The position numbers and the translations under genes were made by a program. From Luteipulveratus mongoliensis (GTDB lineage: Bacteria > Actinomycetota > Actinomycetes > Actinomycetales > Dermatophilaceae), in NCBI RefSeq assembly GCF_001190945.1, contig NZ_CP011112.1, positions 3,038,001 to 3,102,000 of the forward strand: 64,000 nt of DNA, in the 5' to 3' direction. The notes beneath the pieces are model-generated. The model searched no databases. It was not told the DNA's origin and saw only the letters and a program-made list of their open reading frames with translations. This document shows, piece by piece, positions 33,882 to 44,283 of this stretch (position 1 is its first letter; every line of letters begins with the position of its first letter).

Positions 33882-34204
33882 GCACCACCACCACGCCGCC
33901 CAATGTCGCGGACGTCGAGGAAGCGCTGCGCGACGTCGTCGACCCCGAGCTCGGCATCAACGTCGTCGACCTTGGCCTGATCTACGGCATCACGGTCGAC
34001 GCCGAGGCGCACGCCGTCATCGACATGACGCTGACCAGTGCGGCCTGTCCGCTGACCGACGTCATCGAGGACCAGACAGCTGCCGCGCTCGAGGGCTTGA
34101 TCGCCTCGCACCGCATCAACTGGGTCTGGATGCCGCCGTGGGGCCCGGACAAGATCACCGACGACGGCCGCGAGCAGCTGCGCGCCCTCGGCTTTAACGT
34201 CTGA
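33878..34204 (+). CDS. sufT: SufT / MIP18 (DUF59) Fe-S maturation protein
   Basis: 108-residue DUF59 protein: VEEALRDVVDPELGINVVDLGLIYGI, then LTSAACPLTDVIEDQ with the conserved Cys and WMPPWGPDKITDDGREQLRALG. Known homologues help deliver clusters to target proteins. The start is ATG 33878, overlapping sufU; the in-frame codons back to 33782 lie in sufU. It is the last gene of the eight-gene suf operon. Confidence 0.94.
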   Translation: MSTTTTPPNVADVEEALRDVVDPELGINVVDLGLIYGITVDAEAHAVIDMTLTSAACPLTDVIEDQTAAALEGLIASHRINWVWMPPWGPDKITDDGREQLRALGFNV

Positions 34205-34214
34205 GTTCGACGCC

Positions 34215-34233
34215 GAGGACAGGATCCGTCCTC
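34215..34233 (+). terminator. Possible terminator of the suf operon
   Basis: Six-bp stem GAGGAC / GTCCTC with a 7-nt loop (AGGATCC), 10 nt after the sufT stop. It is short, so termination is uncertain. Confidence 0.4.
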
Positions 34234-34346
34234 CGACAGAGAGATCAGTTCAGCAGAATTGGAGTAGTGCGGCACCACCCGCCGCTGACAGACTCGTTCG
34301 CCTGAGCGCAGGGGCCACGCCTGCCACAAAGGGGAGCTTGAGGTCG

Positions 34347-36461
34347 ATGAGTCGTCCATATGCACATTTCGTCTGCGGTAGACGCACCAAATGGATCGTG
34401 CTGGCCATCTGGATCGTTGCGCTAGCCGTACTCGGTCCGCTCGCAGGCAAGCTGGCCGATGCCCAGGACAACCAGGCCTCGTCCTGGTTGCCCGCGAGCG
34501 CGGAGTCCACCAAGGCCTTCAACCAGCTCGGCGGGTTCATCGACCGCGACAGCTTCCAGGGCATCGTGGTGTACGAGCGCCCGGGCGGCATCACCGCAGC
34601 GGACACTGCCAAGGCGCAGGCCGACGCAGCCGCGTTCGCGAAGGTCAAGAACGTCAGTGGCAAGGTGCTCGGGCCGGTGCCGTCACCGGACAAGAAGGCT
34701 CTGCAGACACTGGTCCCGGTCCACATCGATCCCAAGACCGGGTGGAACGACCTCCCGGACGTGGCTGATGACATCAGAGGTCAAGCCACCAAGGGCGCCG
34801 GGGGACTCAACGTCCATCTGGGCGGGCCAGTCGGACTGGGCGCTGACCAGGCCGAGGCGTTCTCCGGACTCGACACCAACCTGCTATTCGCCACCCTGCT
34901 CGTGGTCATCGTCATCCTGCTGCTGACCTATCGCAGCCCGACGTTGTGGATCCTGCCGATCCTGTGTGCCGCGTTCGCGCTGACGACCGCTCAGGCGTTC
35001 ATCTATCTGCTCGCCGAGCACGCCGGGCTGACGGTCAACGGGCAGTCGTACGGCATCCTGACGGTCCTGGTCATCGGAGCGGGCACCGACTACGCCCTGC
35101 TCCTGGTCGCTCGATATCGAGAAGAGCTGCGCAAGCACGAAGACCGGCACGAAGCCATGGAGCTGGCGATGCACCGGTCCGGGCCGGCGATCTTTGCCAG
35201 TGGCTCGACCGTCGTGCTCGGCATGCTCTGCCTGATGGCCGCGGAGATGAACTCCACCAAGAGCCTGGGACCGGTGCTGGCCATCGGCGTGGTGTTCTCC
35301 CTGCTGGCCATGCTGACGCTGCTGCCTGCGCTGCTGGTCATCGTCGGTCGGTGGATCTTCTGGCCCCGTCGGCCCAGCTTCGGCAGCGTCGAGCCGACCG
35401 AGTCGGGCTTCTGGGCCAAGGTCGGTCACTGGATCAAGCCGAACCCCCGGCGGGTCTGGGTCGGCACCGCGGTCATCCTGGGCATCTGCGCGATCGGCCT
35501 GGTCAAGCTGGATGCCAACGGTCTGACCACCGAGGAGACGTTCATCAAGCAGCAGGACTCGGTCTCGGCAGCCAAGGTGCTGGACGCTCACTACGCCACG
35601 AATGCCGGCGACCCGGTCTACGTCGTGGTCAACAGCGACAAGGCTGCAGAGGTCACCAACGCGCTGAAGTCCAAGGCCAGTCTCGACCCGGCGGGACCTC
35701 CGGTCGTCAAGGGCGCACGCACGCTCCTTCAGACAGCAGTCCCCGGCGACCCGTACAGCCCGCAGGCCTTCGACAAGGTCGAACAGATCAGGCAGGTGGT
35801 CCATGGCGTCAGCGGCGCCGACGCGCTCGTCGGAGGGAGCTCAGCGACCACGCTCGACATCCACCACGCCAACAGCCGGGACAACAAGGTGATCATCCCG
35901 CTGACGCTGATCGTCGTGATGATCATCCTGGGGCTGCTGCTGCGGGCGATCGTCGCACCGGTCCTTCTGATTGCGACCGTGGTGCTGTCGTTCGCAGCGG
36001 CGATGGGTCTGTCCGCCCTGGTCTTCCACTACATCTTCGGATTCGGTGGCACGGATCAGTCGCTGCCACTGTTCGTGTTCGTGTTCCTGGTGGCGTTGGG
36101 CATCGACTACAACATCTTCTTGATGAGTCGTGTCCGAGAAGAGTCCAGGCAGCACGGCACCAGACGTGGATCGATCATCGGTCTGTCTGCGACGGGCGCC
36201 GTCATCACCTCGGCGGGTCTGGTGCTGGCTGCCACGTTCGCCGTGCTGGGCACGCTGCCAATGGTGGCGTTCGCCGAGATCGGCTTCGCGGTCGCGCTGG
36301 GCGTGCTGCTCGACACGATCGTCGTGCGGGCGATTCTGGTCACTGCTCTCAACCTCGACATCGGCAACCGGATCTGGTGGCCCGGCTCACTGAGCAAGGT
36401 CCCGGACGAGGCGCCGGTTGCCGAGCACCTTGACGTGGAGCCGGCCCCGGCCGCCGGCTGA
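34347..36461 (+). CDS. MMPL/RND family transporter
   Basis: 704-residue RND-type membrane transporter with two halves, each a single N-terminal helix, a large external domain and five helices: WIVLAIWIVALAVLGPLAG near the start, GIDYNIFLMSRVREESR and GAGTDYALLLVARYREELR marking TM4 with the proton-relay Asp (GTDYALL, GIDYNIF). Known MMPL proteins export lipids, siderophores or drugs; the substrate here is unknown. The ATG at 34347 is chosen because GGGGAG at 34331-34336 is spaced for it, not for the TTG at 34338. Confidence 0.93.
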   Translation: MSRPYAHFVCGRRTKWIVLAIWIVALAVLGPLAGKLADAQDNQASSWLPASAESTKAFNQLGGFIDRDSFQGIVVYERPGGITAADTAKAQADAAAFAKVKNVSGKVLGPVPSPDKKALQTLVPVHIDPKTGWNDLPDVADDIRGQATKGAGGLNVHLGGPVGLGADQAEAFSGLDTNLLFATLLVVIVILLLTYRSPTLWILPILCAAFALTTAQAFIYLLAEHAGLTVNGQSYGILTVLVIGAGTDYALLLVARYREELRKHEDRHEAMELAMHRSGPAIFASGSTVVLGMLCLMAAEMNSTKSLGPVLAIGVVFSLLAMLTLLPALLVIVGRWIFWPRRPSFGSVEPTESGFWAKVGHWIKPNPRRVWVGTAVILGICAIGLVKLDANGLTTEETFIKQQDSVSAAKVLDAHYATNAGDPVYVVVNSDKAAEVTNALKSKASLDPAGPPVVKGARTLLQTAVPGDPYSPQAFDKVEQIRQVVHGVSGADALVGGSSATTLDIHHANSRDNKVIIPLTLIVVMIILGLLLRAIVAPVLLIATVVLSFAAAMGLSALVFHYIFGFGGTDQSLPLFVFVFLVALGIDYNIFLMSRVREESRQHGTRRGSIIGLSATGAVITSAGLVLAATFAVLGTLPMVAFAEIGFAVALGVLLDTIVVRAILVTALNLDIGNRIWWPGSLSKVPDEAPVAEHLDVEPAPAAG

Positions 36462-36469
36462 TAACCGCC

Positions 36470-36518
36470 CGTACGACGAAGGCTCACCTCCTGCGCGGAG
36501 GTGAGCCTTCGTCGTACG
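36470..36518. terminator. Long hairpin, copy A (bidirectional terminator)
   Basis: A perfect 22-bp stem (36470-36491 with 36497-36518) and a 5-nt loop TGCGC. It lies 8 nt after the MMPL stop and 16 nt beyond the stop of the convergent membrane-protein gene. Similarity to copy B at 37018-37066 extends to the next stop codon. Confidence 0.92.
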
Positions 36519-36534
36519 ACTGGGAGAGCCTTGG

Positions 36535-36927
36535 TCATCCCGCCAGACGGGCGCGCAGCCTGGTGCCGAGGACGCCGAACAGCGCACCGACGCCGCAGTT
36601 GAGCACGTAGAGCAGGATCCGCGGGGACGGTAGCTGGTCCTCATGGGCGCCGTTGATCAGCAGGTGGGTCACGAGGATGCCGGTAGTGAACAAGGCGCCT
36701 CCGACGAGACCGCGGCGCAGTCCGCCCATGGTGCTGTCGTGCTCGATGCCAGCGCCGACTCCGCCAACCCCTGCGACGGCGAGGAGCACGAGGTAGACCA
36801 CCGGTGATCGATCGAGCGCGAGTCCGGTGACCGCACCGAAGGTGACGGGAACAACGCCGGCGAGGACTGCCGCGACGGGCGTCGAGCGATCACGGAGGAG
36901 CGGCGGGAGAAGACGGTCAGCAGACAT
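36535..36927 (-). CDS. Small four-helix membrane protein, function unknown
   Basis: 130-residue hydrophobic protein with about four membrane segments (TPVAAVLAGVVPVTFGAV, VVYLVLLAVAGVGGVGAG, LVGGALFTTGILVTHLLI, ILLYVLNCGVGALFGVLG). I do not recognise a named family. The ATG at 36927 is preferred: the frame continues open to 37035, but that part overlaps hairpin copy B and is not hydrophobic. The gene sits alone between two near-identical hairpins and is therefore insulated from both neighbours. Confidence 0.6.
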   Translation of the reverse strand: MSADRLLPPLLRDRSTPVAAVLAGVVPVTFGAVTGLALDRSPVVYLVLLAVAGVGGVGAGIEHDSTMGGLRRGLVGGALFTTGILVTHLLINGAHEDQLPSPRILLYVLNCGVGALFGVLGTRLRARLAG

Positions 36928-37017
36928 GAGATCGGAAGCGTATGTCGTGCACGGGTCCTCGATGGCAGTCTTCGCACCTACCGGTGCCGACCAGCCGTTC
37001 GATGACCTGTGGTGCCG

Positions 37018-37066
37018 GGTACGGCGAAGGCTCACCTCCTGCGCGGAGGTGAGCCTTCGTCGTACG
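37018..37066. terminator. Long hairpin, copy B
   Basis: Same hairpin as copy A: 37019-37039 pairs with 37045-37065, same TGCGC loop, with one G-T wobble from an A-to-G change in the left arm (37024). It lies 17 nt past the stop of the metallopeptidase gene and would end its transcript. Confidence 0.9.
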
Positions 37067-37083
37067 ACCGGGAGGGCTGTTGG

Positions 37084-38049
37084 TCAGCCGAGGTCCTGGG
37101 TGTTGAACGTGTCACAGGCGTTGATGTCGCCCTTGCTGTTGTAACCGGCCATGAACCACTTCTGCCGCTGAGCGGACGAGCCGTGGGTCCAGGACTCGGG
37201 AGTGACGCGGCCCTGTGACTTCTCCTGGATCCGGTCGTCACCGACGGCCGAGGCGGCCGACAGCGCGGACTTGATGTCCTGCTCGGTGATCTCTTTCAGG
37301 AGGGGCTTGCCGCCTGAATCGGTGGTCTGAGAGGCGAAGGCAACCCAGATGCCGGCGTAGCAGTCGGCCTGCAGCTCGGTGCGGACGGAGGCACTCTCCG
37401 CGCCCTGCGGGTCCTGCTGAGCCTTGCCGAGAACTCCGAAGATGTCCTGGATGTGGTGGCCGTACTCGTGCGCCACGACGTACTCCTGCGCGAGGGCGCC
37501 GTCGTCGGCGCCGTACTTGGAGGAGAGCTCCTGGAAGAACGACGCGTCGATGTAGACCTTCTTGTCGAGCGGGCAGTAGAACGGGCCCATCGCGGCGCTA
37601 CCGGTGCCGCAGGCGGTCGGGGTCGAGCCGCTGTAGATCACGGTCTTGGCCGGTGTGTACGTCTGTCCGTACTTCGGCATCGCGCCGTTCCAGAAGTTCT
37701 GCACGCTGTTGACCGTGCCGATGACGCGGCAGGTGTCGTTAGCGTTGGCATCCGCGCCGGTCTTGCACTGGGCAATCGCGTCGTCGACCGAGGTGTTGGA
37801 GCCGGCAACCTGTGAGGTGTCCTGGCCGATGCTGCCCGGGTCGATACCGGTACCGGTGCCGTTGGCGCCGCCGCCAGTGAGGCCGCCGCCGAAGAGCACC
37901 ATCAAGACCATCAGGATCAGTCCGCCGATACCGCCGACGGCGATGCCGCCGGGAGCCATGCCGCCGCCCCCACCGCCGAAGCCACCTCCGCCGCTGCCTC
38001 CGGACTCGACCTGTGAGGTGTCGAGGCTTGCATCGTCGTTGAACGTCAC
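37084..38049 (-). CDS. Neutral zinc metallopeptidase (YpfJ family)
   Basis: 321-residue membrane-anchored protease. The N-terminus is very Gly-rich (residues 17-41), followed by one helix (GGLILMVLMVLFGGGL). The zinc site HEYGHH is at 194-199 with Glu195 catalytic, and a conserved ELQADCYAG follows. Family members are of unknown substrate. The GTG start at 38049 has GGAGG 8 nt upstream; the frame is open further but without a ribosome-binding site. Confidence 0.92.
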   Translation of the reverse strand: MTFNDDASLDTSQVESGGSGGGGFGGGGGGMAPGGIAVGGIGGLILMVLMVLFGGGLTGGGANGTGTGIDPGSIGQDTSQVAGSNTSVDDAIAQCKTGADANANDTCRVIGTVNSVQNFWNGAMPKYGQTYTPAKTVIYSGSTPTACGTGSAAMGPFYCPLDKKVYIDASFFQELSSKYGADDGALAQEYVVAHEYGHHIQDIFGVLGKAQQDPQGAESASVRTELQADCYAGIWVAFASQTTDSGGKPLLKEITEQDIKSALSAASAVGDDRIQEKSQGRVTPESWTHGSSAQRQKWFMAGYNSKGDINACDTFNTQDLG

Positions 38050-38209
38050 GTTCGACCTCCGGGTCGGCGTGGGCCGCGAAACTCGTTCGGGCCCCTTGGG
38101 TACCGATGCGTAGACTAGCGCGACACACCCCGGACGCCCGGGTCCGCAGCGCGCGGGTCTGGCGTCCGTTTTGCTGCCAGATCTTCCCGTCCTCAGAAGG
38201 AGCACTCCC

Positions 38210-39808
<1,599 letters not shown>

Positions 39809-39811
39809 CCG

Positions 39812-41311
39812 CTACCCGGCCGGGATGCTGATCGGGATCTGCTGGCTGGTCTTGGCCTTGAACGGCTTCGTCGGTCCGCCGTAGCTCGCCGTGCCGTGCG
39901 CTTGATAGACGAGCGTCCCGGTCGTGAAGGTGTCGGGAACGAGGTAGGCGTACGTGCCGACCTGCTCGGCGTCAGCATCGGGGGCCACGGTGCCCGTTGC
40001 GGTCTTCAAGGTGATGACGTCGGGGTCGAGCTTCCACAGCCCACTGTCCGGATGCAGCCCGCCCTCGTTGAGCGGAACCTCGAGCCAGGCCTTGCCCGAC
40101 GGAGCCCAGCCCTTTGCGGAGTCGAAGGCGGTGAGGAACACCGTCGAGATCGTGGCTGGATCGACCTTGGTGTCGATCACACCGTAGGACGATCCGAAGT
40201 CGACAGGCACCGGCTGCGTGGCCAGTGAGGCCCTGACCTGCTGCTGCATGTTCTTGCGGGCGCTGCCCACCGTCGAGACTGCCGAGCTGACGGCTCCGCC
40301 GGCGAGCGGCATGGACAGCGACTGCCCGTCGACCGTGGCGGTGAGGCTCGGTGCCTTTCCTTTGGCGATCGATGTCACCAGGACGTAGGTCCGGCGGTCA
40401 GCCTTGTCTGAGCACGGCAGCGACGCACAGGTCACCGTGAAGGTCTTCGCCTCAAAGGATCCCGAGGTGTGGCTGTCGTCGGGTGAGCCGTGCACGACCA
40501 GCCGCTGCCCGCCGACCGAGACCGACAACGTGGTCGACGCATCCTTCGCCGAGCCGGCGGCCGCGCTCCTGCCCGACCCGTTCGGGTCCGGGTAGGGGCT
40601 GCCGGGCTCGATGGTCACGCGGTACGCGCGGATCTCCTGACCATCGGCCGGCCGGTACGCCGCGGCACCCGTGCCACCTTCCACCCAGCCCGGCAGCACG
40701 TCGGAGGTCGCCTGAGCCAGCACCGAGATCGTCGCGGACGGCGTGACGAGCCGCGCCGGTATCGCCAGGTTGGTGAGCTCGAAGCCGCTCTGCTGCTCGC
40801 TCTCGGGGCGCATGACGGCGTAGTCCTTGAGTGTGCTCTGCGGCACCAGGGGAGCGGCCACCGTGCTCGCGTCCGCCGGGCTCTTGCCGTCCGGCCGCAC
40901 GAGCAACGAGATGTCGACCGCAGAGGCGGGCTGCTCCAGGCTGCCGAGCGTGACCTCTGAGCTCGAGTCGGTGCCGTACGCGTCCCAGCTGTGGTCCTCG
41001 TCTGCACCTGGACGTCGGATGGGTCCGCAGAACACCTTGGGCACGACCGCGGTGCTTCGTGCGCTCTCACGGCGGAAGAAGCATGACGTGTCCGAGGCGA
41101 CAGTCGCCGACCGGGCGTCGATGGCGCCTTGATTGGCGGAGATGAACTGGGTGTGAGCCTCGTTCAGCAGGGCCACAGGGTCGGTGACCTGCGAGCCGCC
41201 GATGATCACACTCTCCACCTGATGCTTGCCGTCCTCACCGCCGCAACCGGCGATCAGCCCGGCCATCACAACGGCGAGCAGGGCAGACGTACGGACACGA
41301 TCGACAGACAT
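39812..41311 (-). CDS. Large predicted lipoprotein, function unknown
   Basis: 499-residue product that I cannot assign. The N-terminus is a lipoprotein signal with lipobox at LIAGCGGEDG (Cys23). The mature part contains several Cys (SCFFRRES, VFCGP, CASLPCSDK) and many Ser/Thr-rich beta-like segments; no catalytic motif is visible. The start ATG 41311 has GGGGAG 8 nt upstream. It is convergent with the ABC-F gene (3 nt apart) and divergent from the crotonase gene. Confidence 0.75.
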   Translation of the reverse strand: MSVDRVRTSALLAVVMAGLIAGCGGEDGKHQVESVIIGGSQVTDPVALLNEAHTQFISANQGAIDARSATVASDTSCFFRRESARSTAVVPKVFCGPIRRPGADEDHSWDAYGTDSSSEVTLGSLEQPASAVDISLLVRPDGKSPADASTVAAPLVPQSTLKDYAVMRPESEQQSGFELTNLAIPARLVTPSATISVLAQATSDVLPGWVEGGTGAAAYRPADGQEIRAYRVTIEPGSPYPDPNGSGRSAAAGSAKDASTTLSVSVGGQRLVVHGSPDDSHTSGSFEAKTFTVTCASLPCSDKADRRTYVLVTSIAKGKAPSLTATVDGQSLSMPLAGGAVSSAVSTVGSARKNMQQQVRASLATQPVPVDFGSSYGVIDTKVDPATISTVFLTAFDSAKGWAPSGKAWLEVPLNEGGLHPDSGLWKLDPDVITLKTATGTVAPDADAEQVGTYAYLVPDTFTTGTLVYQAHGTASYGGPTKPFKAKTSQQIPISIPAG

Positions 41312-41449
41312 CAAAGACACTCCCCAAGGAACGCGAACGACCAACGCCGGTCATCAAACCTGGCGCCAGAGGGCCAGGACGTTGTCCACAGGCACTTGAC
41401 TCGTGGTTGGCGTCTCCTTGACCAACGGCAGACCGTCGTACGCCGCCGC

Positions 41450-41455
41450 TAGAGT
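41450..41455 (+). promoter_or_regulatory. -10 box of the crotonase-fold gene (leaderless)
   Basis: TAGAGT ends 7 nt before the GTG at 41463, with no Shine-Dalgarno. It also fixes the start choice. Confidence 0.4.
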
Positions 41456-41462
41456 CCCGTGG

Positions 41463-42272
41463 GTGACCTCACCTGCCCTGACCCAGCGTCCTCACCCGCG
41501 CCTCGACGTGGTGCAGGACGGCCCGATCCTGACCATCACGCTGGACGACGAACCGACTCGCAACGCTCAGGTCCCGAGCCAGTGGCTGGCCCTCGCTCAC
41601 CTGGGGCGCACGCTCTCGCCGGAGGTGCGCGTGGTGATCGTGCGGGGTGCCGGACCAACATTCTCCTCCGGCCTCGACCGTCGGTTGCTGACCCCTGATG
41701 GACTGCCGGGGGAGCGGAGCCTGCTGGAGCAGGCGAGTGCTGGAGCGGAGTCGCTTGCTGACGAGATTGCTTCGTACCAAAAGGGATTCGCGATCTGGTC
41801 CGAAATTCCTGTCGTCACGATCGCGGCCGTCAAGGGCCACGCAGTTGGCGCGGGCTTCCAGCTGGCGCTGGCCTGCGACCTGCGGATCGTCGCAGACGAC
41901 GCGCAGCTGATCATGCGGGAGACGGCCCTCGGCCTCGTGCCCGACCTGACCGGCACCCACCAGCTCGTGCGACACGTCGGCTACAGCCGAGCGCTCGAGG
42001 TGTGCGCCACCGGACGTCCGATCGGAGCGGATGAGGCTGTCGACTGGGGACTGGCTTCCCTCAAGGTGCCGACCGCCGACCTCGACGAGGCGGCTCGTGA
42101 CCTCGCGGATGCGGTCATCGCCAGCCCGCCTGATGCGATCCGCGAGCTCAAAGGACTGCTGCGCTTCGCCGTCACCTCGACGCCGGAGCAGCAGCACTAC
42201 GCCGAGCGGTCGGCGCAGGTTCGACTGCTCAGGGCACTCGTGGATCAGCCGTCCAGGAATGCCTCGTCTTGA
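41463..42272 (+). CDS. Enoyl-CoA hydratase/isomerase family protein
   Basis: 269-residue crotonase-fold protein. The CoA/oxyanion motifs are present (FSSGLDRRLL, VKGHAVGAGFQLALACDLRI). Of the two catalytic glutamates of classical hydratases, the second is kept (Glu153 in MRETALG) but the first position holds Gln133 (GFQLA for GCELA), so ordinary hydratase activity is doubtful and another reaction of the superfamily is possible. By position and LGLVPDLTGTH it resembles EchA12 of M. tuberculosis. A leaderless GTG start is likely. Confidence 0.85.
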   Translation: MTSPALTQRPHPRLDVVQDGPILTITLDDEPTRNAQVPSQWLALAHLGRTLSPEVRVVIVRGAGPTFSSGLDRRLLTPDGLPGERSLLEQASAGAESLADEIASYQKGFAIWSEIPVVTIAAVKGHAVGAGFQLALACDLRIVADDAQLIMRETALGLVPDLTGTHQLVRHVGYSRALEVCATGRPIGADEAVDWGLASLKVPTADLDEAARDLADAVIASPPDAIRELKGLLRFAVTSTPEQQHYAERSAQVRLLRALVDQPSRNASS

Positions 42273-42393
42273 CCTCAAGTTGACTTCAACGAGCACAGTG
42301 ATCACGACGATGCCGGACGGGCGCTGAGCAAGGCGCCGCCCGGGGAGCGCGCCGCGTGGCTACAGCAACCGGCGTACGACGAGAGGAGGGCAC

Positions 42394-44277
42394 ATGTCGA
42401 TGGGTGCCTGGCAGGCGATGAACTCGATGACGCGAGACGCGTCCGTGAAGGACGCGCGCCTGCGTCCCGGGACGGCGCGTCGGGTGATGACCTACGCCAC
42501 TCCGTACAAGCGGACGATCATCGCGTTCCTTGCCCTGACGATCCTCGAGTCGCTGCTCGTGGTCGCCACACCGTTGCTGCTGAAGCAGATCGTCGACGAG
42601 GGTGTCGGCGGCAAAGACTCGGGCCTGGTGGTCCGTCTGTCCCTGCTGGTCGGTGTCGTGGCTGTCATCGGTGCGCTGCTGTCGGTGGTGGAGCGGCTGA
42701 TGTCCTCACGGATCGGTGAGGGACTGATCTTCGACCTGCGACGCCAGGTGTTCAGTCACGTGCTGCGCCAGCCGATCGCGTTCTTCACCCGCACCCAGAC
42801 CGGTGCCCTAGTGACTCGCCTCAACTCAGACGTCATCGGCGCTCAGCAGGCCTTCACATCCACGCTGTCCAACGTCGTCAGCAACGTGGTGATGCTCGTC
42901 GTCATCGTGGTCGCCATGGGCACGCTGTCCTGGCAGCTGACGCTGCTGTCGCTGGTCCTCGTGCCGATGTTCCTCATCCCGACCCGGCTCATGGGCCGCC
43001 GCCTGGCCGGGCTCACCCGGGAGCAGATGCAGGAGAACGCCGGTCTCGGCGCTCGGATGTCCGAGCGGTTCAACGTGGCGGGTGCCTTGCTCGTCAAGCT
43101 CTACGGACGCCCTGACCAGGAGGACACCGAGTACTCCGACCGCGCGGGTCGAGTGCGCGATATCGGCGTGATCATCGCGCTCAACCGCTCGGTCTTCATG
43201 GTCGGCCTCACCCTGATGGCGTCGATCGCGACCGCACTGGTCTACGGGTTCGGCGGTGTGATGGCCGTCAACGGCACGTTGACCGTCGGCACCCTGCTGG
43301 CCCTGGCCACGCTGCTCGGCCGCCTCTACACACCGCTGACCACGCTGTCCAACGTGCGGGTCGACGTCATGACCGCCCTGGTGTCGTTCGAGCGCGTCTT
43401 CGAGATCCTCGACCTGCAGCCACTGGTCAAGGAGCCCGACCAGGCGAAGCCGCTGCCGACCGGACCGCTCGCGGTCGAGTTCGATGACGTCTCGTTCGCC
43501 TACCCGTCCGCGGACGAGGTCTCCCTCGAGTCACTCGAGACCGTGGGCGGTGGCGACCGTGGTGCCGGCTCGACCGTGCTCCACGACGTGAGCCTGCGAG
43601 CGGAGCCGGGTCAGCTGGTCGCGCTGGTCGGGCCGAGCGGTGCTGGCAAGACGACGATCACGAGCCTGGTCGCTCGGCTGTACGACCCGACCGAGGGCAG
43701 TGTCCGCATCGGCGACGTCGATCTGCGTGATGTCGCCTCCACCGACCTGCGCAGCCGTCTGGGCGTCGTCTCCCAGGACGCGCACCTGTTCCACGACACC
43801 ATCCGCGCCAACCTGCTCTACGCCCGGCCGGAGGCTTCCGACGCAGAGCTCGAGGACGCGCTGCGAGCCGCCCAGGTGTGGGACCTCATCCACGCGTTGC
43901 CGGAGGGACTCGACACCGTGGTCGGTGACCGCGGCCACCGCCTGTCCGGCGGAGAGAAGCAGCGGCTGGCCATCGCCCGGCTGCTGCTCAAGGGGCCGTC
44001 GGTCGTCGTGCTGGACGAGGCCACGGCGCACCTGGACAGCGAGTCCGAGGTCGCCGTGCAGCGTGCGCTCGACAGCGCCCTCGCCGGTCGCACCTCACTG
44101 GTCATCGCACACCGTCTCTCGACCGTGCGCGACGCCGACCAGATCCTGGTCATCGACGGCGGCACGGTTGTCGAACGCGGCGATCACCTGAGCCTGCTGT
44201 CCCACGGCGGCCTGTACGCCGACCTCTACCGGACGCAGTTCAGAGACGCCGGCGACGAGCAGCCGGTCGGCGCCTGA
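42394..44277 (+). CDS. ABC exporter, fused membrane and ATPase domains
   Basis: 627-residue half-transporter. Six membrane helices occupy about residues 35-330 (IIAFLALTILESLLVVATPLL first), followed by the ATPase: Walker A GPSGAGKTT, Q-loop VSQDAHLF, signature RLSGGEKQRLAIARLL, Walker B VVVLDEATAHLDSE and IAHRLSTVRDAD. It would act as a homodimer. GAGGAGGG precedes the ATG. The substrate is unknown; the LLLKQIVDEGV pattern is typical of lipid/multidrug exporters (MsbA type). Confidence 0.92.
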   Translation: MSMGAWQAMNSMTRDASVKDARLRPGTARRVMTYATPYKRTIIAFLALTILESLLVVATPLLLKQIVDEGVGGKDSGLVVRLSLLVGVVAVIGALLSVVERLMSSRIGEGLIFDLRRQVFSHVLRQPIAFFTRTQTGALVTRLNSDVIGAQQAFTSTLSNVVSNVVMLVVIVVAMGTLSWQLTLLSLVLVPMFLIPTRLMGRRLAGLTREQMQENAGLGARMSERFNVAGALLVKLYGRPDQEDTEYSDRAGRVRDIGVIIALNRSVFMVGLTLMASIATALVYGFGGVMAVNGTLTVGTLLALATLLGRLYTPLTTLSNVRVDVMTALVSFERVFEILDLQPLVKEPDQAKPLPTGPLAVEFDDVSFAYPSADEVSLESLETVGGGDRGAGSTVLHDVSLRAEPGQLVALVGPSGAGKTTITSLVARLYDPTEGSVRIGDVDLRDVASTDLRSRLGVVSQDAHLFHDTIRANLLYARPEASDAELEDALRAAQVWDLIHALPEGLDTVVGDRGHRLSGGEKQRLAIARLLLKGPSVVVLDEATAHLDSESEVAVQRALDSALAGRTSLVIAHRLSTVRDADQILVIDGGTVVERGDHLSLLSHGGLYADLYRTQFRDAGDEQPVGA

Positions 44278-44283
44278 CCCAGG

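Noticed and set aside
43590-43599. GAGCCTGCGA in the ABC exporter, same as the loop of the dispersed element
   Set aside because: No stems flank it; the bases encode the ordinary VSLRAEPG segment before the Walker A motif.
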